NCBI GenBank assembly: GCA_016648135.1
Contig: JADDOH010004199.1
Location: 1 to 64,000, forward strand
From: Agrypnia vestita
Taxonomy: Eukaryota; Arthropoda; Insecta; Trichoptera; Phryganeidae
Direction of reading: 5' to 3'
Length of the DNA: 64,000 bases
Shown here: piece by piece, positions 11,406 to 22,565 of the stretch
Numbering within the stretch: the first letter of the stretch is position 1
Layout of the letters: the number at the start of each line of letters is the position of its first letter
Position numbers and translations under genes: made by a program
Notes under the pieces: generated by a model
Databases searched by the model: none
What the model was told of the DNA's origin: nothing
What the model saw: the letters and a program-made list of their open reading frames with translations, nothing else

Positions 11406-12306
11406 GGGGGGGGTAAGGTTAATTCGTACAAAAATAGGCATGTTTTTGTGAATTTTTTGTGACGACACAGTTAAGATCTCTTTATTAAAACCAATGATAC
11501 ATTAAAGTATGACATTTGAAGAATATTGTGTAAAATTTTCAAGAAGAAAAATTAAAAAATACGGCATTGTCAGCAATTATTCGGATGTGTCTCGGAAAAA
11601 AGTAGAATTGCGGTGTCCATCATAACTTGGTGCTAGATCATCTGAAATCAAAAAATCAAAGTTCATTCGTTAGATAATAGGTTTTCCCAGGTAACGCTGG
11701 GAGGGTTTTTTAAAATTTCAATTTTTTGGAACACTTTGAAGGGAAAAACGCAATTTTCTGCGAAAAATATCGACTAATTTGTTATTAAAAAATAAAAATT
11801 AATAACATATTTAAAAAATAGTCTCCAGCGTTACCTCGTAAATTATGTACAGAAATAGTGTTCAAAATTTCAAAAGGATCGGTGCAGTAGTTTTGAAGTT
11901 ATGATGGACACCGACTTTGAAAACGTGAGATGTGGGGAAAACGCTTTAAAGTTTTGCACACTGTAAAATTCAAAATAAAACTCGACACTTATTTTATACT
12001 TACACATGATCGTCGATGCCATGTTCACACAGCAAAGAGCTTTCATCATCAGCATATTTTTGTCCTTGTCTACGCAAAACTCTTCCACTACAATAGCACG
12101 TCCGGTAGTCCTTAGGTGAGCGCATCTCTTAGCTGCCCGAGCAGGTATAGAAAATCAGTCTGAGTATCGCTCAAATGTTCATAATTTCGTCAATTTTGCT
12201 CCGATTGACTTGAAATTTTGACACAATATTCTTGCTATGTTATACATTAATTTAAAAAATTAAAAATAAAATGCAAAAAAAAAGTTAAAAACCTTATTCC
12301 CCCCCC
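11406..12306. mobile_element. TTAA-flanked non-autonomous element, 901 bp
   Basis: TTAA at 11402-11405 and 12307-12310 brackets inverted ends: eight G then TAAGGTT on the left, and AACCTTATT then eight C on the right. A TTAA target duplication is the piggyBac signature. Outside the TTAA, AAGTCCACATTTTTGGAC and AAGTCCAGTATTTTGGAC face each other, so the true family ends may be longer. The interior shares phrases (GGACACCGACTTTGAAAACG, AAAACGCTTTAAAGTTTT) with the 43.6-kb element. No transposase is recognised. Confidence 0.7.
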
Positions 12307-12310
12307 TTAA

Positions 12311-12844
12311 GGGATTTCCGCGAAAGTCCAGTATTTTGGACCGAGGCAAGCGAGTGTATTCATGTTCACACAACGACTGAATATTAACTGCACACCTAAC
12401 AATATTCGTTAAATTGGGGTGTTCTTTGTTTAATAATGATGTTTTTCGTACATTAGATAAACAACGTACGCACGACGTGGGCGGCAGCCTGTAGCACATG
12501 ACGCCGCGAGCCGTGCTGTACGCGGATGGCTTTATTTTCAATTACGCCCCTCATTATTTCCCGGCCTTCGGCGGCGCCCGCGAACCATTCCCGGCATCGC
12601 TCTTGCGGTCCCGCGAGCGTCACTCGCCGTCCTCGCGCTGCCGCTGCCGGGCGGGCGCGGCGGAGGGGTTGGGGGACATTTTTGTACAAATATGTATAAT
12701 GCGGAAATGTGCTTAAAGTCCGCTCACGGTGAGTAAATTCGGATATCTAGCTCATCTTTATTATTTTTTTATGTTTTGGGGATAATATAATTGATTCTAA
12801 TAATTTAATTATAATAAATAATAAAAAGCTCTCTAAAATCGAAC
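12311..12844. other. GC-rich island
   Basis: About 12470-12675 is GC-rich, with TGTACGCGGATGGCTTTATT and TTCAATTACGCCCC, phrases also found in the 10-kb island, then CCGCTGCCGGGCGGGCGCGG. No coding sequence is supported. Confidence 0.6.
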
Positions 12845-13520
12845 CAGGATTACACAAATCGATGGATTATTCCGAGCTGAACAAAGACCTAGAAAAACAT
12901 TACTGGCAAAACTTATACAATTGTACCGACATGCAATAAACATATTCATCACTAAATAAAAAAATATAAAAAAGAGCACGTTTCAAAAACAAAAAATAAA
13001 AATATTAAACTAAGGACAATAAACAGCTTTATCCGATCGAACAAGTGAGATAAAATCTACGCTACACTCAAAAACCAAATACATACAAAACACTCATCTA
13101 ACAAAACAATACGAATCATATTGTAATATATGTAATAAGGTCGTCAGGCGTCAAAAATATATTATAAAGATTTTTGTTCGAAAAAAACTTGGAATATAAT
13201 AAGTGGAATTACCCACACATCTAGGGAAAAAAACAAACACCTCTAGTATCAAGTCAGATAGATTAAATTATTTTTTTAGTAAAATAGGACAATGTTTAGC
13301 CAACAAATCTCTTCATAAACTAAAGGTTACCGAAACCGAGCATAGTAAAAATGTTAAGCTATCTAAAAGAAACAGATTTTTAATATTTCTTAAGGCTGCG
13401 AAAATTGAAGAAATATCGATGTTAATATCTAGTCTAAAAAGTAGTGAGATTTATATAAAAAACAAAGATTCATATAATCAACACAAAAATATAGTATCAT
13501 TTCTGTTGACTTAAATCACC
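12845..13520 (+). pseudogene. Non-LTR retrotransposon (LINE) remnant before the RT domain
   Basis: The plus-strand reading 13203-13514 has the layout of the segment linking endonuclease and reverse transcriptase in jockey/CR1-like LINE ORF2 proteins: DRLNYFFSKIGQCLANKS, then a spacer, then FLKAAKIEEISMLISSLKSS (family pattern FNxYFxxIGxxLAxK ... EEIxxxIxxLKxxK). Upstream (12845-13200) broken frames such as DYSELNKDLEKHYWQNLYNC fit the end of the endonuclease linker. There are multiple stops. The RT core expected after 13520 is absent, so it is an internal fragment. Confidence 0.6.
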
Positions 13521-13913
13521 CTGACAATACAAAAAATTATTATGCAACATAATAAAATCGATTTGACGCGAGCATTATGTAATTAATTATATGTATGTAG
13601 TTGAGATGAATATGAAATGTTTTTTCTAAGATGAAAGAAAGAAGTTTTTACAAAAATTATCTAATGTAGGAAGGTGTAAAAATGTATGATGTGACGCCGG
13701 AAAATATGATAAATGTAAATAAGCCGAATGAATTTAAAACTAATTTTTAAAAATAATAAGGCACAATTTTTAAAAAATAGTATGGTATTGTTGATTATAG
13801 GGTGATAGATTGTAAGAGTATTATTGTATTAAAGATTATGGGAGGCGAATTGTAAATATGTATGAATATCTAAATGTGGAATGTAGTAAAAAAATAATTT
13901 AGACTGTAAAATA
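13521..13913. other. Unannotated AT-rich spacer
   Basis: AT-rich sequence between the LINE remnant and the mariner; no feature is recognised. Confidence 0.5.
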
Positions 13914-13991
13914 TTAGGTCATTACATATGAAATTGGCGTTTAGTATGGGAGGAACATAAAGCCGATTTTTTTTTATTATAATATATTTAT

Positions 13992-15011
13992 TTAATCAAA
14001 GTATGTACCATTGCTATCTATGCATTTTTGCCATCTCATAGGTAGTTCATCGATCCCTTTACTAAAAAAACCATTCGAACGGGAATCAATAAAATCTTTG
14101 AGGGCGGTTTGGACTGCCCCATCGGAGTTGAATTTTTTCCTTTGCAAGAAGTTATCCAAATTTCGAAAAAAATGGTAATCTGTTGGGGCAAGGTCCGGAG
14201 AGTACGGTGGATGTCTTAGACATTCCAATTGAAGCTCCTCTAATTTGGTAGCCGTCTGTTGTGCAGTGTGTGGTCTAGCGTTATCATGAAGCAGCAGTGG
14301 CCTAGAGCGATTAACCAGCCTCGGTTGTTTAGCAGCTAGCTTTTCCATCATGGTTTGCAGTTGCTGACAATAGACATCTGCCGTAATCGTCTGGCCAGAT
14401 TTAAGAAAGCTGTAGTGAACGACACCAGCACTAGTCCACCAAACGCTCACAAGTAACTTTTTTGGAGTCAATTTTCGCTTGGGGCATGGTTTGGCTGGTT
14501 CGGCAGGGTTCAGCCATTGCGATGAGCGCTTCCGATTATCGTACAGGATCCACTTTTCATCACAGGTAATGATTCGATTTAAAATCCCTTCATTATTGTG
14601 CCGGTTGAGTAATGCAACGCAGCAGTCAACGCGCGTTTGTTGATTTGCTTCACTCAATTCGTGAGGTACCCACCTTTCAAGCTTTTTCACCTTACCAATT
14701 TGCTTCAAGTGGATTAAAACAGTTTTATCACTAACACCGCAGCCTGCAGCTAACTCGGATGTGGTTTGCGATGGATCCGCTTCCACAATAGCCTTCAATT
14801 CTTCATTATCAACTTTGGTCTCCGGCCGTCCACGGGGCTTGTTCTGCAGGTCGAAATTTCCAGAACGAAAACGTTGGAACCAAAAACGCACTGTGTTTTC
14901 TTTTGCGGCACCGTCGCCATACACATCATTAATCCTTCGAGCCGTTTCTGCAGTACTGGTGCCACGGTGGAACTCGTACTCGTAAATAACGCGATATTTC
15001 AAGTTTTTCAT
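13992..15011 (-). CDS. Mariner transposase (DD34D), apparently intact
   Basis: Starting at MKNLKYRVIYEYEF (ATG at 15009-15011) the protein is 339 residues, close to the usual mariner length of about 345. An in-frame upstream ATG at 15077 would add 22 residues unlike mariner starts. The N-terminal half has two helix-turn-helix parts (RGTSTAETARRINDVYGDGA; TTSELAAGCGVSDKTVLIHL) and the linker signature WVPHEL. The catalytic triad is visible: ITCDEKW, LLHDNARPH, and SPDLAPTDYHFF, with 34 residues between the second and third Asp, hence DD34D. No stop or frameshift is seen. The protein would bind the TIRs and move the element by cut-and-paste at TA. Its natural 5' flank is interrupted by the pogo-like insertion, so expression from its own promoter may be lost. 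The sequence is close to the copy at 31.4 kb. Confidence 0.93.
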   Translation of the reverse strand: MKNLKYRVIYEYEFHRGTSTAETARRINDVYGDGAAKENTVRFWFQRFRSGNFDLQNKPRGRPETKVDNEELKAIVEADPSQTTSELAAGCGVSDKTVLIHLKQIGKVKKLERWVPHELSEANQQTRVDCCVALLNRHNNEGILNRIITCDEKWILYDNRKRSSQWLNPAEPAKPCPKRKLTPKKLLVSVWWTSAGVVHYSFLKSGQTITADVYCQQLQTMMEKLAAKQPRLVNRSRPLLLHDNARPHTAQQTATKLEELQLECLRHPPYSPDLAPTDYHFFRNLDNFLQRKKFNSDGAVQTALKDFIDSRSNGFFSKGIDELPMRWQKCIDSNGTYFD

Positions 15012-15165
15012 TTTGTAAACTGAGTGACGCAAAGAAAAAAACAATTGAGGAAAAAACAAATGAATTATAATTTTCAAAACACAAATACATGAGTAAATAG
15101 CTGTATAAATTTGGATTTGGAATTCCTAACCAAAGAGAAGATATTTGAGATCAAATTTGCCAGTA

Positions 15166-16998
15166 GGGGAGGGTGGGGCGTGTTGTGACAAATTTATGAA
15201 AAAAGGTGTTGTGGAAGAATCTTTAATAATATCAAAAACATTACATTTCAGTTGAATCAAACAATTCTTCACCTATAAAAAATTAGCATTATTGACCATG
15301 TCACTAAAAGGACAACGCAACAAAATACGGTTTTTCAAAATATGGGAATTGTCACAACCTGCCCCACCCGAGGGGTCAGTTGTGACAAGGGTGGGGCAGG
15401 TTGTGACGAACTAATCGTCAAATATTGTTGAGTATTTAAGTAATTTAAGTAACAAAAAAAATGTTAAGAACAATTAATTGTACAAGTAGTAACATGTTTT
15501 ATAATTGACTATCAACAAATAAACAAAATTTGTACTCTTATTAACTGTGGTAAGAAAATTCTGTAATCTATTAAAATTATTTTTTGCCAGTCAAACAAAA
15601 TACATAAATACAATCTTGAGTAAATTTGTCCATTCCAGTACATAGCTCATTACACCATCTCTGGCATTTTATGCACCTCACCCACATTTTACCCGAAATA
15701 TCATTAGAATAAGGGTTTTAACAAGCAATGCATTGCTCATCTTCGTTTGCTTCGCTGTCGTCAGTTTCCATGATAGGTGGCTCCTCTTCAGTCTCGCTGG
15801 ATGAAGACGATACTAGAATTCGTTCATTCACTCCAAAAGTCTCTTTCTTGGGTAGTTTCTTCTTTATTTCCGCTTTTGATTTATTGGGTGCTTGTTTTTT
15901 TTTAGTTCCTTTTGTGATTTGACTTTCGCATCTTTTCGCCTTTATTTTCCTTTCTTAGATTATCGTCCAATTCTTACTTATTTTTTATTGGCGTGTCAGT
16001 TAAAATTACGCTTTAAATTTTCTTTCTACTACGTAGGTTCTTTCTTGGATTAGCTTTAGGTAATGGCCGGATTTGTTCTGGTGTTCAATGGTGTTGTCCA
16101 ATTTTCGTGAATTTTGATCATATTTTGACATGCATACTCATATGCAAGCTTTTTCGCATCAGCTGTGGTCAAACCATAATAAACTTTGCTACATTTTGCA
16201 ATGTAATCTCCAAGTTATTTTTCTTGGCATGGGTAAAAATTTGTCCCGGGTTGCAATAGCCCACCTTAGAATTTACAAATGGAAGGGCTTTTTTCCAATC
16301 TATGAATCGTTTTAGTGTCATATATGACAATTATAATTGACACCAAAAGACACCGCGGCTTTTCGAAGAGACACGTTTGTAGCCTCTATCTCAGCAGCAG
16401 TGAGTTTATAAACACTTTCGGGAATTTCACCCTTCTTCGTTTTTTTAATGTAATTTCGTACCATTTTGAATCCTTGAAGAAAACGAATAAAAAAAGTAAA
16501 GTAAAAATAATAATTGAACTCTACAGTTTCAAATCTAATAATTGTTTTATTAAAAATAAAATTTTAATTATTTCGAAGGGGCTAGTTGTGACAGTCACAA
16601 CTAGCCCCCACATTTTTGTAACAACTCGCCCCATACGATCATTTTATATTAAAATGTCTTCGAAAGTGAATTTATTTACCGCAAGGTTTTCCTTTATTGC
16701 TGATAATACAGCCAAAAGACACAACATTTGGTAAATAAAATGTAAAATAACTCACCTAGTATTGGTTAAACAACAGAACACTTGGAATCAGTGCAGAAAA
16801 AGTTAGTTTAGTACCTCAAAATCAAACTTTATCATTTAACTTTAATGAAATCAACCGCACGGCTTCAATATTTTGATAGCAACTGACGCTACGGAGTACA
16901 CATGAAATGAATCTATGCGGGTAACGCTAAGTCAAATGGCACGAATTTTAAACGCCTTGTCACAACCTGCCCCTGTCACAACACGCCCCACCCTCCCC
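15166..16998 (-). mobile_element. Pogo-like DNA transposon, 1,833 bp, inside mariner copy 1
   Basis: It starts GGGGAGGGTGGGGCGTGTTG and ends with its exact complement; the terminal repeat is a perfect 25 bp. TA flanks both sides (15164-15165 and 16999-17000), and the mariner reads straight through if the element plus one TA is removed, as copy 2 shows. Subterminal copies of GTCACAACCTGCCCC-like motifs lie at 15351, 15371, 15391, 16578-16608 (a palindrome), 16618 and about 16961, probably transposase-binding sites. It encodes a deleted pogo-type transposase. Confidence 0.93.
15577..16464 (-). pseudogene. Pogo/Tigger-type transposase remnant lacking the DDE core
   Basis: The minus strand from 16464 reads MVRNYIKKTKKGEIPES ... 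SLRKAAVSFGVN, the N-terminal psq/CENP-B-type helix-turn-helix of pogo-like transposases, ending at a TGA (16318-16320). Next, after a frame break, comes YYGLTTADAKKLAYEYA, the second DNA-binding part (family: FYGLTxxDLRxLAYQLA). It then jumps to IRPLPKANPRKN and ILTDTP, which in the family follow the DDE domain, so the catalytic core (several hundred residues) is missing. The end is an acidic Ser-rich tail (SSSSDETEEEPP) and a Cys-rich terminus, EQCIAC then WVRCIKCQRW, with one stop between. It is non-functional; in the family the protein would cut and join DNA at TA. Confidence 0.82.
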
Positions 16999-17036
16999 TA
17001 CGGCAAAACGCCAATTTCATATGTAAGGACCTAATA

Positions 17037-18853
17037 TTATTTAATATACAACATGTTATATTAACTAACGTAAGAAATATAAAAATAAAAGCTGCTGAGA
17101 AACTATTAGTCGCATAAAGAAGTCTAATCTGTCCCGCGACCCCAACCGCCGTCGCGGCGCCTGACGTATTACGTGCTGTCACACCGCGTCACGGGTGGAC
17201 CACTCGCGTCCCTGGAACGGAGTATAAACCTTGCCGTTCACGTCCGTACACATGCTTCTTCAATTTGCCCAGTATTCATTAAATTATTTCATTACATTAT
17301 AAAATTAATCCCAATAAATGAATACATTTTTTTTAAATCTGAAATATCTTCTAAACATCTCATATAGTTTTTAAAACAAAATACTACACATGGGTCTCAA
17401 ATTATTCGTAGTCTTTAATGGTTACTGACATGCAAGACTTCCGGGATCGCATCCCGGTATAGAGTGGGAGGTACATTGGTTCCAATCCGTGTAAGGGCTA
17501 AAATATTTTTCGTTAATTCTACTTTTCTGTATATCTTTTCTATTGATCAATAAAATTGTTAATTTTTTTTCTGTAAATTTGTTTTGTTATCATCACTGTC
17601 AATAACGAGAATTAACACCATTATTACTATTCTTTCACGTAATAAACATATTTCGTGTACATATTTATCTTGTATATTATTATTAAACCTTAACCATCTA
17701 AAACGCGCATATGTATAATAAAGCAAAATTACGTATGTTAAACGCAAGCCGCTTTCTCTATTCGCTATTCAAATTGTTATATAAGTTTTGTTATTTTATC
17801 AACACCCATCATCAACCTGAGTTGCGCCACATTATTCATCACCGACATCCCCGGCGCCCGCGTACGCCCCTCAAACAGAATGATTAATAATTACGGATTC
17901 ATTTATAATTTAGTCGCTTACATCTTATTTCAATTCGCTGAGGAGAACCGATAATGGTGTTTGCACGTGACGAGGGACAGATGTCTTGTTTTATAACTAA
18001 TAAGCCCGTCAGTCAACATTTACCATTTCCGAATTAAATATTCAGCCTCTAATATCCCATTAATGTATTACAGTTACAGTGTGTGCGTTTCTATGTTAAG
18101 ATTAATGTTTTGTTTTTAATTCATTCACTATCTTTTTAACCATTGCAGTTTTCGGATTTTTTTCTAAAAAAACACGAGAATACCAAACTTAAATAAATAC
18201 AAAAAGGGCTAATAAGTTGGCATTCTCCAGAAATAATGCTTTAAAAAAAACTTTTATGTTGTACCATAATTTAAGCTTTGAATTTTCCAAATAATCATTT
18301 ATAAAAAAGTCGTCTTTTATTTTTGAATTTCACGGCGGCGTTTTTATTTCTTATTCCTCACTTAATCATTGATCGTATGTCCTACATTTAGACAACACAC
18401 AACAATCAACAGCTATTTGTGTGTGCTTACTAATTATATATATTTACTCTCTCGCAACCAAGCCGATCAGCCTCTTGATTTCATCGATCAAACCTTTGAT
18501 TTCGCACCCTAATTTGATGGTGACATCCCGATCATATATTTTCCTCGGAGTTCCTCGTTAGGGCGGCGCGACCCGATCGGCCGGTAACTTGAGAGCATCC
18601 GCCCCGCGCGGAATATGTCCCAGACGGCCACTTCCTCAGCGTACCTACAGCCCTATTACCGCTGGAATTAGTACAAACCGACACTTTTTTATGAAGTTTA
18701 TTTTACGTCAGTGTTTATTTTATTATGTTACTTGTTGTAAAAAGTCTTTTATTTACTGCGCTTCTTTGGATAATATATTTAATTAGCTGTAACCCGTCAA
18801 AAATGACACTACTTTTGCATGTCAGTTCCTAAGGAAGAAGTTTTTATTTACTT
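17037..18853. other. AT-rich sequence with one tRNA-like segment and a small GC patch
   Basis: No protein gene is recognised. It contains the tRNA-like segment at 17410-17499 and a small GC patch at about 18560-18620 (GGGCGGCGCGACCCGATCGG). Confidence 0.5.
17410..17499 (+). repeat. tRNA-like / SINE-head candidate
   Basis: AGTCTT at the start can pair (with G-T pairs) with AAGGGCT at the end. GGTTCCAATCC fits the RNA polymerase III B-box pattern. A strong hairpin, CCGGGA-TCGCA-TCCCGG, lies between. The D-arm and anticodon arm do not fold canonically, and on the minus strand GGGATGCGATCCCGG is a second B-box-like string, so the orientation is uncertain. It is not called a functional tRNA. Confidence 0.3.
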
Positions 18854-20016
18854 ATAGCTGTTTGTACTCGGCCTTGCACGGGTTGAGGTTTAAGTTAAAA
18901 ATAAGATTATGAGGGAAAACAAAGGTTCCATTGTTTTGCAACTACCTCAAAAAACATGTTTCCATGTACTCTAGGCTCGGATGGATGGGATGTCCGGGGG
19001 GGGGGATGTCACCTGTAAAGGGGAGGAGGTAAATGTCGCCTTTGTTACCCGCCGGGTCCTAAAGAGTGAGTATGCTAAATTTAGGTCAGATTGGTCTAAC
19101 GGTGTACAGAAAATATATCAGTGGAGGGGATGTGGAAGGGGGGGGGGGTAAATGCCGCCTTTATTACCCGCAGGGTTTTTAATCATAACTATGCAAAAAT
19201 TGTGTCGAATCGGTCAAACGGTGCAGATTTGTAGACTATCATATCAGGAGTGGGAGTAGGTTAAAGGGGGAGGGGGTTAATGTCGCTAATGTCATCCGCC
19301 GGGTCCTAAATAATAAGTATGCAAAATTTGATTCAGATCGGTACAGATTTGCATTGAAAATATATCAGAGAGAGAAGATGTAAACGGGGAGGGGAGAAGT
19401 GGCGCCTATGTTAGCCACCGGGTTCTAAAGAATATGTTCGCAAATTTTGAAACCGATCGGTCGAACGGTATAGATTTGCATTGAAAATACATCATGGTGT
19501 GAGGAAGGGTTAAAATGGAAGGAGGGAAATGTCGCCTTTGGTACCCGCCGTACTAAGGAATAAGTATACAAAATTTGAGTTGAATCGAACAAACTGTGTA
19601 GATTTTTATAGAGAACAGACAGAGAGATATTTATTTCTATAGGTATAGATTGTGTGTGTTGCTTTTACGTCCAACAGATGGCGCTGTTTTACAAAAAACT
19701 TTTTTTTTATGTCGTTATAAATATTTTGTCTCATACCAATATAAAGGTGTACAGCGGTTTTTTTTTCAAATAATTTGTGCGAAATCGAATTTAATGTTGT
19801 GTTATGTCAAAAGTTCAAAGCAATAGTTGAAGAACTTTAGAATATTTAAGTTTGGTCAATCGAGCATTTACATTTTTATTTGTACAAATAAATAGTAGGT
19901 ATATAAAAACAAAGTAGGTGTACAAAAACATCCTTGTATTTGAATGCAACAATGAGAAGAACTTTCAGAAATTAGCGATTTTATACAAACAACATTTATA
20001 TTTTTATTCATTTAGA
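18854..20016 (-). mobile_element. Non-autonomous Helitron, about 1.16 kb
   Basis: On the minus strand it begins TCTAAATGAATAAAAATATA after an A and ends with a GC hairpin (AACCCGTGCAAGGCCGAGT) followed by CAGCTAT, a decayed CTAG-type Helitron 3' end. It contains about five tandem copies of a roughly 120-bp unit (about 19028-19600), marked by GTCGCCTTTGTTACCCGCCG, with poly-G runs of ten and eleven. No protein is encoded. Ends match those of the 55.25-kb and 46.87-kb Helitrons. Confidence 0.78.
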
Positions 20017-22424
20017 TATAAAAAAAGATAAAATACATAAAAATTAAAAATGAATAAAAAAAATTACTACGAAGTTAAACGTTACGCGAAAGGTTACGAC
20101 GGACAGACGGACGGACGGGCAGACTGACAGACGACGAAATTGTGGGTATTCCTGGTATATTAGTGGTCTTGGACTTCAAAAGCAAAACAAGTTTTTTTTA
20201 CAAGATTTTGGCCTGAATTCAGAGTCAATTCAAAGTGATTTAAAGGTTAAGAGGTACGCCTTAAAAGCGTTATTTTCAATACAAAATAAAACTTTTAAGG
20301 AGTACCTTGACCCTTAAATCATCTAAGTATTGTCTCTATATATTGAATTCGGGCCTTTAGATTTTTTCTAATTAGCCAATTGTAAAAATAAATCTAATTG
20401 TCGAATGATACATAAAATGTATTTTTATTCAATAGACAAATTTTTTACAGAATGATTTATCACACGATCTGTCATTGCCTTAATCTTTTATCTTCGAACT
20501 CACTTAATAGTTAACTTAATTCTTTAGTTCTTGAGATTCTTTTTCTTTTAGCTAAGGATAGAACATAACTAAATAAAATCTGCATACTAAATGCGGTTTT
20601 AGTGTTATCAAGCCTTCCGATCCTTCTTAATAAGTGTTTGAATCGGCGTGTCCCTTGTTCAATAAACTACAAATAAGTTATTAAATCACACTGTTGAATT
20701 TATAAATAAATCAAATAATTTATTTAATTACCATCACTATTAACGAAAATCATTCTATTGAACTAACTGAATTAACCATCTGATTAATATGACGTACCTA
20801 CTTCTTTGGATTTTCACACGTGTAAAAGTCTCACAAGTCAATTTCAATTTCAAAATAACTACTCAACGTGTTGTAACTAATTTATTTTTTGTATTTCTTT
20901 ACATCGCTGTGGGAGGGGTCTATAATACAAATTCTCAAATGCTACTTCACATGCATATTCGTATATTTATATTATTTGACTTTTATCTTTATTTATAGAT
21001 ACGTAATGTCTTATTTAAATTGCTGAGTAAATTGAAACATATTTATATTCTTCAATAACTGCAAAATTACTTTATATTAACATCGGTGTTTATCGTAACC
21101 CCAAAATACGTTGATAATTCAAGAAATAGCGGCTTTTTTTTTACAAAGTGCTGTCTTGTTATTAATATTTATATTCGTTTAGAAAATTTAATTTGAATAA
21201 TTAACTGCATTCCGTTAAAAAATTTAAATTAAAACTACATTGAGTAGGTACTATAGTAAAAAATATGTCTTTCTATTATTGTAATTAATACTATTATAAA
21301 TATAAATATCAGAAAAACATATTTAATACTTTTCAAAAATACATACTTTCCTTATGCTACTTCACTCTAGCCCATTCTAGTGTCTTGCATCTCACTAATA
21401 ATCATACTATCTATCGATAAATATATTAAAATATTTTAATTTACAATATTTTTATATGTAGGTGTATTTTGAGAACAAATAATTTTTGAAGTGGAATATT
21501 AATTAATTAACATTCCAATTTAAAAATATAGAGGTGTTGATGTTCTTACGATGGATTGGTGAAAGTTTTCTTTGTGTAAAGTGATAACTTAAGCCAGCTC
21601 ATGCAGGTTGTAAGACCTGGACTACCCCATAAAGCCTTCCATTCACATTTTTCTAATAAATAGCTTAAGCCATCCAATTTTTTCTTACAAATAGCTTAAT
21701 AAAAAATAAAATAAAGATAATTATAATAATAAAAAGACTTCTATAATTTTTTTTTATTAATATATTAATTTACACTTATCTCAACTTCAACTTTTTAGTA
21801 CACACACGTTGAGTTATTTTCTCACAACTTCAGTTTTTTTCTTTATTTATTCTATTTAATATATAAAAATGGAGAGTACGCATTCACGTAATACGTGTCA
21901 CATCAGTATTTGTTCTATTTACAAACTGTGATAAATGCTTATGCTATAAAAGTTGGACAAACTTGGTGGTCTCCTGAAACGAGACTCGACTTCCCCGACC
22001 ACTAGGCGAGTGTCTTATTTAACTTATGTAACCATTTAATTTGTAATCTTTTCTGCTACCTGCTATTACTAATTATATTACATAACTATATGCAATATAT
22101 GAAATTGGAAACGGTGACAATTTCAATTTTTTTTCTGTTCCGCAAGCACATCGATGTTATCAATATTATGTTCACAATTAGCTCTTTATTCAAAGAAAGT
22201 CGTGATCGATTTACAACAGCGTCCTGCAGTCTGTACTTTGAAATAAGCTACAAGTATCTAAAATTTTGACGAAATAAGTTATGTCAAATCCAAACCATGT
22301 CCAATGTTATGCAATTACTGTGCAAATAAATTTCAATGTAAAAAAATATTTCACTTTTTTTGCAAAACGAGCCGAACGTAAAAAAAGAACGCAATTTGAT
22401 TTTTCCGTCTTATCCGTAAGCTGG
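20017..22424. other. AT-rich sequence with one hairpin
   Basis: A short (GACG/GACA)-type repeat lies at about 20096-20130. An imperfect hairpin spans 20210-20356: GGCCTGAATTCA at the left pairs with TTGAATTCGGGCC at the right, and GGTACGCCTTAAAAG with CTTTTAAGGAGTACC near the loop. The remainder (20357-22424) shows no gene or repeat that I recognise. Confidence 0.55.
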
Positions 22425-22565
22425 ATGGATTGTCGACTGCTTCCGGTCTGTTGGTCTCAACCTCCCCGTTCGCCCCCTCCCGCCCACCGCCACCCCGCCC
22501 TCCCCCCGCGACGTCGTGGAGGAAGGGCGGGGGTCGCTCGCGGCGATGCGCCGATTCGTTGATAA
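22425..22565. other. GC-rich island
   Basis: A C-rich strand (CGCCCCCTCCCGCCCACCGC, CCCTCCCCCCGCGACGTCG) sits in AT-rich DNA. No coding sequence is supported. Confidence 0.6.

Larger units (their letters stand above)
13914..17034 (-). mobile_element. Mariner element, copy 1, split by a pogo-like insertion
   Basis: The terminal inverted repeats are about 29 bp: left from 13914 (TTAGGTCATTACATATGAAA) and right to 17034 (TTTCATATGTAAGGACCTAA), one mismatch apart, flanked by TA at 13912-13913 and 17035-17036. Removing the 1,833-bp insertion and one copy of its TA leaves 1,286 bp, exactly the length of the uninterrupted copy at 31402-32687. The insertion lies between the transposase start and the right (5') TIR. 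Confidence 0.95.

Noticed and set aside
14761..15023. Plus-strand frames across the mariner transposases (also 32249-32511)
   Set aside because: They are antisense shadows of the conserved transposase and are duplicated only because the mariner is.
15728..16734. Plus-strand frames inside the pogo-like element as new genes
   Set aside because: The recognisable transposase motifs are on the minus strand; the plus frames are shadows.
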